From NCBI GenBank assembly GCA_038250235.1, contig JBBSCO010000029.1, positions 1-35,052 of the forward strand: a DNA stretch of 35,052 bases, in the 5' to 3' direction. This stretch comes from JAAUTS01 sp038250235 (GTDB lineage: Bacteria; Verrucomicrobiota; Verrucomicrobiia; Methylacidiphilales; JAAUTS01). Below the pieces are notes generated by a model. The model worked only from the letters and a program-made list of their open reading frames with translations. It had not been told where the DNA came from and did no database searches. The position numbers and the translations under genes were made by a program. Of this stretch, positions 31,577 to 35,052 are shown piece by piece. Numbering within the stretch: the stretch's first letter is position 1; every line of letters begins with the position of its first letter.

Positions 31577-32380
31577 ATGAACAACGAGCAATCGGTATCC
31601 AACAACCCTCAACTACAGCCTCTCCAGTTGCTCAGCATTGTCATTCCTGCACGGGATGAGGAAGGCTGTATCGAGTCCACGGTGGGACACCTACATCTGG
31701 AGTTGAAACTGCATGGAGTGCCTCATGAGATTGTCGTGGTGGACGATGGCAGCTCTGACCGGACCTGGAAGATTCTACAGAAGTTGGTTCAGGGCATGCC
31801 CGAATTGAGCCCGGTTCGGAACGAAGACAGGCACGGTTTCGGATTTGCCATTCAGAAAGGACTGGAAGTCATGAAGGGGGACGCCGTGGTCATCATGATG
31901 GCGGACGAGTCGGACGATTGTCGGGATGTCGTCCGTTACTGGAACAAGCTGAACGAGGGCTATGACTGTGTGTTTGGGAGCCGCTTTGTCCGGGGAGGAG
32001 GAGTCATTGATTACCCCTATGTCAAATACGTCCTTAACCGTCTGGCCAACCAGTTCATCCGGGTGCTGTTCGCCATCCGGCTGAATGACACCACCAACGC
32101 CTTCAAGGCCTACCGGAAGACTGTGATCGAAGGATGCCGTCCCTTGTTGTCGCCGCATTTTAATCTAACGGTGGAATTGCCCCTGAAAGCGATTGTCCGG
32201 GGCTACAGCTGGATCTCATTACCTATCACCTGGCGTAACCGCCGAAGTGGCGTGGCCAAATTGAAGATCCGCGAAATGGGCAGCCGCTACCTTTTCATCT
32301 GCCTCTATGTCTGGTTGGAAAAATATTTCAGCCTTGGAGATTACAGAAAACATCAAAACGGAGCTGTTGGAAGCAAATGA
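31577..32380 (+). CDS. Family 2 glycosyltransferase, DPM1-like (polyprenyl-phosphate sugar synthase)
   Basis: A 267-residue GT-A enzyme with SIVIPARDEEGCIESTV, VVVDDGSSDRTW and the metal-site region MMADESDDCRD in place of the usual ADLQHPPE. DTTNAFKAYRK and WRNRRSGVAKLKIREMGSRY close the domain. It resembles dolichol-phosphate mannose synthases, which move a sugar from a nucleotide to polyprenyl phosphate; no membrane helices are present. The start ATG has AAGG about 9 bases upstream. Its 3' end overlaps the methyltransferase gene (ATGA), so they are co-translated. The likely acceptor enzyme downstream is a pseudogene. Confidence 0.87.
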   Translation: MNNEQSVSNNPQLQPLQLLSIVIPARDEEGCIESTVGHLHLELKLHGVPHEIVVVDDGSSDRTWKILQKLVQGMPELSPVRNEDRHGFGFAIQKGLEVMKGDAVVIMMADESDDCRDVVRYWNKLNEGYDCVFGSRFVRGGGVIDYPYVKYVLNRLANQFIRVLFAIRLNDTTNAFKAYRKTVIEGCRPLLSPHFNLTVELPLKAIVRGYSWISLPITWRNRRSGVAKLKIREMGSRYLFICLYVWLEKYFSLGDYRKHQNGAVGSK

Positions 32381-33048
32381 GCAGAGAAGCCTTCAATGAA
32401 GAGTCGCTGGAAGTGATTTACGGGAATCGCTTTTCTTTGACACATGTTTACCGGAATAAGGTATGGCAGGTGTTGATTCCCCATTTTTTTCAAAATTATG
32501 TTCCGGAAGGTGGGAGGGTGCTGGACCTTGGCTGTGGTTACGGGGAATTTATCAATAATGTTCAAGCTTCCGAAAAATTCGCACTGGACCTCAATCCGGC
32601 CACCGGGAAACGCCTGAAACCAGGTATTCAGTGGATTCAAAAGAGATCGACAGATGACTGGGGTATTGGGGGGGAAAGTCTGGATGTCGTATTCACCAGC
32701 AACTTTTTTGAACATCTGCCGGGAAAGCAGGATCTTTCCGATACCGTGGATCAGATTCGCAGGGTATTGAAGCCGGGAGGGCTGCTCATCGCCATGGGTC
32801 CCAATATCAACCGTGTCAATGGGGCCTATTGGGATTTCTGGGATCATTATCTGGCACTGACAGAAAAATCTTTGTCAGAGTTGTTGGAAACCAAAAAATT
32901 TCAAATCACCCGCTCTGAAAGATCCTTTCTTCCCTATACCATGGCCGGGGGACGGCAATATCCTTTGTTTTTTGTGCGTCTTTACCTGCTGTTTCCATTC
33001 TTTTGGAAAGTCTTCGGCAAACAGTTTCTTGTCATTGCAAAAAAATAG
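32377..33048 (+). CDS. SAM-dependent class I methyltransferase
   Basis: A 223-residue methyltransferase. Motif I is VLDLGCGYGEFI, followed by ALDLNP (acidic loop), VVFTSNFFEHLP (motif II region) and IRRVLKPGGLLIAMGPN (motif III). A hydrophobic C-terminal stretch (PLFFVRLYLLFPFFWKVFG) may attach it to the membrane. It overlaps the glycosyltransferase stop by 4 bases and so probably methylates the same sugar or lipid-linked intermediate. Confidence 0.87.
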   Translation: MSREAFNEESLEVIYGNRFSLTHVYRNKVWQVLIPHFFQNYVPEGGRVLDLGCGYGEFINNVQASEKFALDLNPATGKRLKPGIQWIQKRSTDDWGIGGESLDVVFTSNFFEHLPGKQDLSDTVDQIRRVLKPGGLLIAMGPNINRVNGAYWDFWDHYLALTEKSLSELLETKKFQITRSERSFLPYTMAGGRQYPLFFVRLYLLFPFFWKVFGKQFLVIAKK

Positions 33049-33050
33049 TC

Positions 33051-33224
33051 ATGAACTCTTCTGTAATGGAAAAAGGGGTATCTTTTTTAAGCAACACAGG
33101 AATCCTGCTCCGGAGCGGGCCTCTGGCAGCTGCAACGCGAACTATGCGTATTTACGATGCCATCTCTGGACTGATAAGTAAGACGAATGACAGGAGACGG
33201 AAGACGGAAGACGGGAGACAATGA
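33051..33224 (+). CDS. Short open frame, possible truncated gene
   Basis: A 57-codon frame (MNSSVMEKGVSFLSNTG...) two bases after the methyltransferase stop. Its middle (LLRSGPLAAATRTMRIYDAISGL) looks protein-like, but its end is coded by a simple purine repeat, which suggests a gene cut off by repeat growth. I do not recognise it. Confidence 0.3.
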   Translation: MNSSVMEKGVSFLSNTGILLRSGPLAAATRTMRIYDAISGLISKTNDRRRKTEDGRQ

Positions 33225-33234
33225 CCGATGACAG
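33181..33234. repeat. Degenerate simple repeat (GGAGACGGAAGACGGAAGAC)
   Basis: Short tandem units of GGAAGAC/GGGAGAC followed by GACCGATGACAG. A similar low-complexity tract, TGATGTTTGATGTCTGATC, lies at 33300-33318. The 33235-33422 stretch holds nothing else I can name. Confidence 0.55.
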
Positions 33235-33422
33235 AGGTAAGGGTTCCGTTTCCTGGGAGACTGGATTGCTCTTCGGCGGGATCTTCGTTTTCGGGTTCTG
33301 ATGTTTGATGTCTGATCTTACGATCCGGGGGGGGAATGAAACTCTCTTGACCCGCTTTTTCTTCAATCTTTACCTGGAACCTGTTTCTGATGGGTTTCCA
33401 CTGTGAACAGGGCCGCAGCTAA

Positions 33423-34101
33423 AAAGTCCACTTCATTTATGCGAAGTTGAAGGGGACACGGGGGCCCAGTGAAGTTGAGCTTTGGCAGCATGCGGTCTTT
33501 TTTTCATGACACAGTCAGCCTTGGGAACGGCTGCGCGACTGTTGTTGCCTTGTTACCCTCTTCTTATCCCCTTGATTGCTTCCCTGCGATCCGGTTTTAC
33601 CAGGACCCGACTTTGGAACGCTGGGGTTTATTTGGCAATTTTGATATAGTGGGCCCTTGTTTTGACAAACCCGCCCCGCCCGCTTCTGCCTGTTTCCCAT
33701 TTCCTGGAATTATTGGGAGGCTGTCTGACGGGACAACCTGTTTTTCATAGAATTCAGACGGTGTATAATGTCTATGAAAATCGGGGAAGAGCCTTTAATC
33801 CTCTCCTGGCCAGAATTCCTGCAGAATGTTTGTTGCTGGGTTTCTATTCCAGTGGGGATGCTCCTGAAAGAGCGTTGTGGCGGCCATTTGGTGGTCGGCG
33901 CACTGCTCATGTCAAAGATGCGGATCGGGGGAGGATCTTGATAAAAAAGAGCTACGTTGGGTTGTTGTCAGCGACTTTGCGTTGAAATTCAAAGGTAGAA
34001 GCCCGGAAAATTGGCTTGAGTCGTGCCGAGGTCACCTGCGTCAGACCGTGGAACTGCAGCTCAAGGCATCACACCAGCCAGAGCTGTGGTTGGAGGGATG
34101 A
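33423..34101 (+). pseudogene. Decayed ArnT/GT39-like membrane glycosyltransferase (C-terminal part)
   Basis: Three frames join into one coherent protein. Frame one (from 33423) reads KLKGTRGPSEVELWQHAVFF. Near the T7 run (33498-33504) it shifts to a second frame with MTQSALGTAARLLLPCYPLL, LWNAGVYLAILI, an in-frame TAG (33647-33649), then VLTNPPRPLLPVSHFLE, TVYNVYENRGRAF and ALWRPFGGRR. At the G5 run (33927-33931) it shifts again to EDLDKKELRWVVVSDFALKF, ending at TGA 34101. The content (hydrophobic helices, RLLLPCYPL, SLWRPFG-like end) fits the tail of a polyprenyl-phosphate-sugar glycosyltransferase. The N-terminal catalytic part is not found. Family assignment is by recollection of motifs. 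Confidence 0.55.
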
Positions 34102-34243
34102 ACGTGCCGTAGCATTCTGCTTTAAGGGTGGCCCAGAAGGATCCCTTGAAGGCCTTGTCACAAACCCCTCATATTGAATTCTGTAAGTTCTGTCTAAAAT
34201 CTGCTTTTGGGTTCAAAGTGGGTAATGATAGAGAAAGTCATTC

Positions 34244-34271
34244 TTGACAAGTTGACAAGTTAGTGTAGTTT
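34244..34271 (+). promoter_or_regulatory. Promoter of the second Phd/PIN module
   Basis: TTGACAAG is repeated directly at 34244-34251 and 34252-34259. The first TTGACA is 16 bases from TAGTTT (34266-34271), a weak -10 candidate just before the ATG at 34278. The repeat could also serve as the antitoxin operator. The rest of the gap 34102-34243 shows nothing recognisable. Confidence 0.4.
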
Positions 34272-34277
34272 TTGCTT

Positions 34278-34517
34278 ATGAAAACACTATCTGTGGGAGA
34301 GTTCAAAGCCCATTTTTCCAAGGTGTTGCAGGATGTTCAGAATGGCAGGCAAATCGGTGTTTCGTTTGGCAGGAAGGGAGAAATCGTCGCCGTGCTTGTT
34401 TCGCCCAAGGATCTGGTCTCATCAACCGGTTTGAAACTCGGCTTGCTCGAGGGCAAAGCCCGGTTTCGAACGAGGGCCGACTATAAAATGACCGATAATG
34501 AAGTTTTTTCCTCATGA
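34278..34517 (+). CDS. Phd/YefM family antitoxin
   Basis: A 79-residue antitoxin from ATG 34278. MKTLSVGEFKAHFSKVLQDVQNGRQIGVSFGRKGEIVAVLVS is the Phd/YefM fold. The C-terminal part (FRTRADYKMTDNEVF) would bind the toxin. It overlaps the PIN gene by 4 bases (ATGA). Only distantly similar to the antitoxin at 30839, so the two modules are not a recent duplication. Confidence 0.85.
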   Translation: MKTLSVGEFKAHFSKVLQDVQNGRQIGVSFGRKGEIVAVLVSPKDLVSSTGLKLGLLEGKARFRTRADYKMTDNEVFSS

Positions 34518-34912
34518 AAATTCTGGTGGATTCCCATGCTTTCCTGTGGGCGGTCATGGCACCGGACAAGCTCGGCGCAAAAGCGCGATCTGAACTCACC
34601 TCCGGCCGGAACGAGGTGTTCTTGAGTGCCATCAGCCTGTGGGAAATCTCATTGAAATATTCGCTGGGAAAATTGGATCTCAAGGGAGTTTTTCCTGCCG
34701 ATCTCCCGGGCGCGGCAGGGAATGCGGGATTTGAAACCCTCCCGCTCGATCCGCAACTCGCAGCCTCATTTCATGAACTCCCCAAGCTCGCCCACAAAGA
34801 CCCATTCGATAGAATGTTGATCTGGCAATGTATCCGGGGCGGTTTTACGCTTGTTTCGAAAGACAAGGAGTTTGCTTCTTATAAGCCACTTGGACTGGAA
34901 CTTCTCTGGTAG
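34514..34912 (+). CDS. vapC: PIN-domain ribonuclease toxin (VapC-like)
   Basis: A 132-residue PIN nuclease with all four acidic residues: D6 (LVDSHAFLWA), E44 (SLWEISLK), D99 (HKDPFDRMLIWQ) and D117 (LVSKDKEF). This LDSHxxLW/HxDPFDRxL pattern marks a different PIN subgroup from the toxin at 31128. Coupled to its antitoxin by ATGA overlap. Confidence 0.9.
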   Translation: MKILVDSHAFLWAVMAPDKLGAKARSELTSGRNEVFLSAISLWEISLKYSLGKLDLKGVFPADLPGAAGNAGFETLPLDPQLAASFHELPKLAHKDPFDRMLIWQCIRGGFTLVSKDKEFASYKPLGLELLW

Positions 34913-35022
34913 CAGATTTGACGCTTCACTTTCCGAACTCCGCTGGCAGAGGGGCCTGCGTAATCGCTCGAAATCATGATATTTGCTGATTATTCGGACA
35001 ACGGTAATACCCTCTGTAATAC

Positions 35023-35052
35023 ATGAAGACTGTCACGATAAAGATTCCTGAT
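35023..35052 (+). CDS. Start of a possible ribbon-helix-helix antitoxin (cut by window end)
   Basis: Ten codons, MKTVTIKIPD, are visible before the window ends. This is a typical first strand of a CopG/Arc-like antitoxin. GTAATAC is repeated directly at 35004-35010 and 35016-35022 just upstream, which could be its operator. Too short for certainty. Confidence 0.4.
   Translation, partial: MKTVTIKIPD

Noticed and set aside
33181..33234. Possible CRISPR-like repeats
   Set aside because: Units are about 7 bases and degenerate, with no spacers; this is simple repeat. No CRISPR array was seen anywhere in the window.
33469..33750. 93-codon frame in the region after the methyltransferase
   Set aside because: It is one frame of the decayed glycosyltransferase region; the hydrophobic, family-like residues are in the other frames.

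Overview
The window looks like chromosomal DNA of a Gram-negative, carotenoid-making bacterium. The protein types (cytosolic-type malate dehydrogenase, DUF502, UppP, SurA and Mfd sequences) and the abundance of short intergenic repeats fit Verrucomicrobiota or another PVC-group lineage best. That placement is my inference, since no rRNA gene is present.

Layout. 1-260: a tRNA-Ser(GGA) on the minus strand, whose 3' end lies inside a 46-bp direct repeat. 450-3210: a prepilin peptidase and shikimate dehydrogenase pair (minus), divergent from serine acetyltransferase. 3258-12606: a carotenoid region with polyprenyl diphosphate synthase, phytoene/squalene-type synthase, two PlsC-type acyltransferases, a CrtQ/CruC-type glycosyltransferase, a CruF-type hydratase and a CrtI-type desaturase, followed by an alpha/beta hydrolase and a FIST-domain protein. 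Together they could make a hydroxylated, glycosylated and acylated carotenoid. 12674-18003: DUF502 and UppP with overlapping tails, a secreted transglutaminase-like protein, and a hybrid histidine kinase. 18128-25661: malate dehydrogenase, then an mfd-surA-pdxA-unknown gene run, the first two overlapping.

25658-35052 is accessory. It starts with a MntA-HepT type toxin-antitoxin pair and two small secreted cysteine-rich proteins; one is a 53-residue peptide with ten cysteines, followed by a strong terminator. A surface-sugar operon follows: two NAD-dependent epimerases, a DPM1-like glycosyltransferase, a methyltransferase, and a decayed ArnT/GT39-like membrane glycosyltransferase. It has been invaded repeatedly. 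A four-helix-bundle (23S intervening-sequence type) gene flanked by imperfect inverted repeats sits between the epimerases. A ParDE module and a Phd/PIN module sit between the second epimerase and the glycosyltransferase. Another Phd/PIN module, and the first codons of a possible further antitoxin, follow the pseudogene.

The most informative single observation is a diverged second copy of the epimerase C-terminus just beyond ParDE. It suggests that the toxin-antitoxin module arrived by recombination within, or next to, the epimerase 3' end. No CRISPR array, phage gene or intact transposase was seen.
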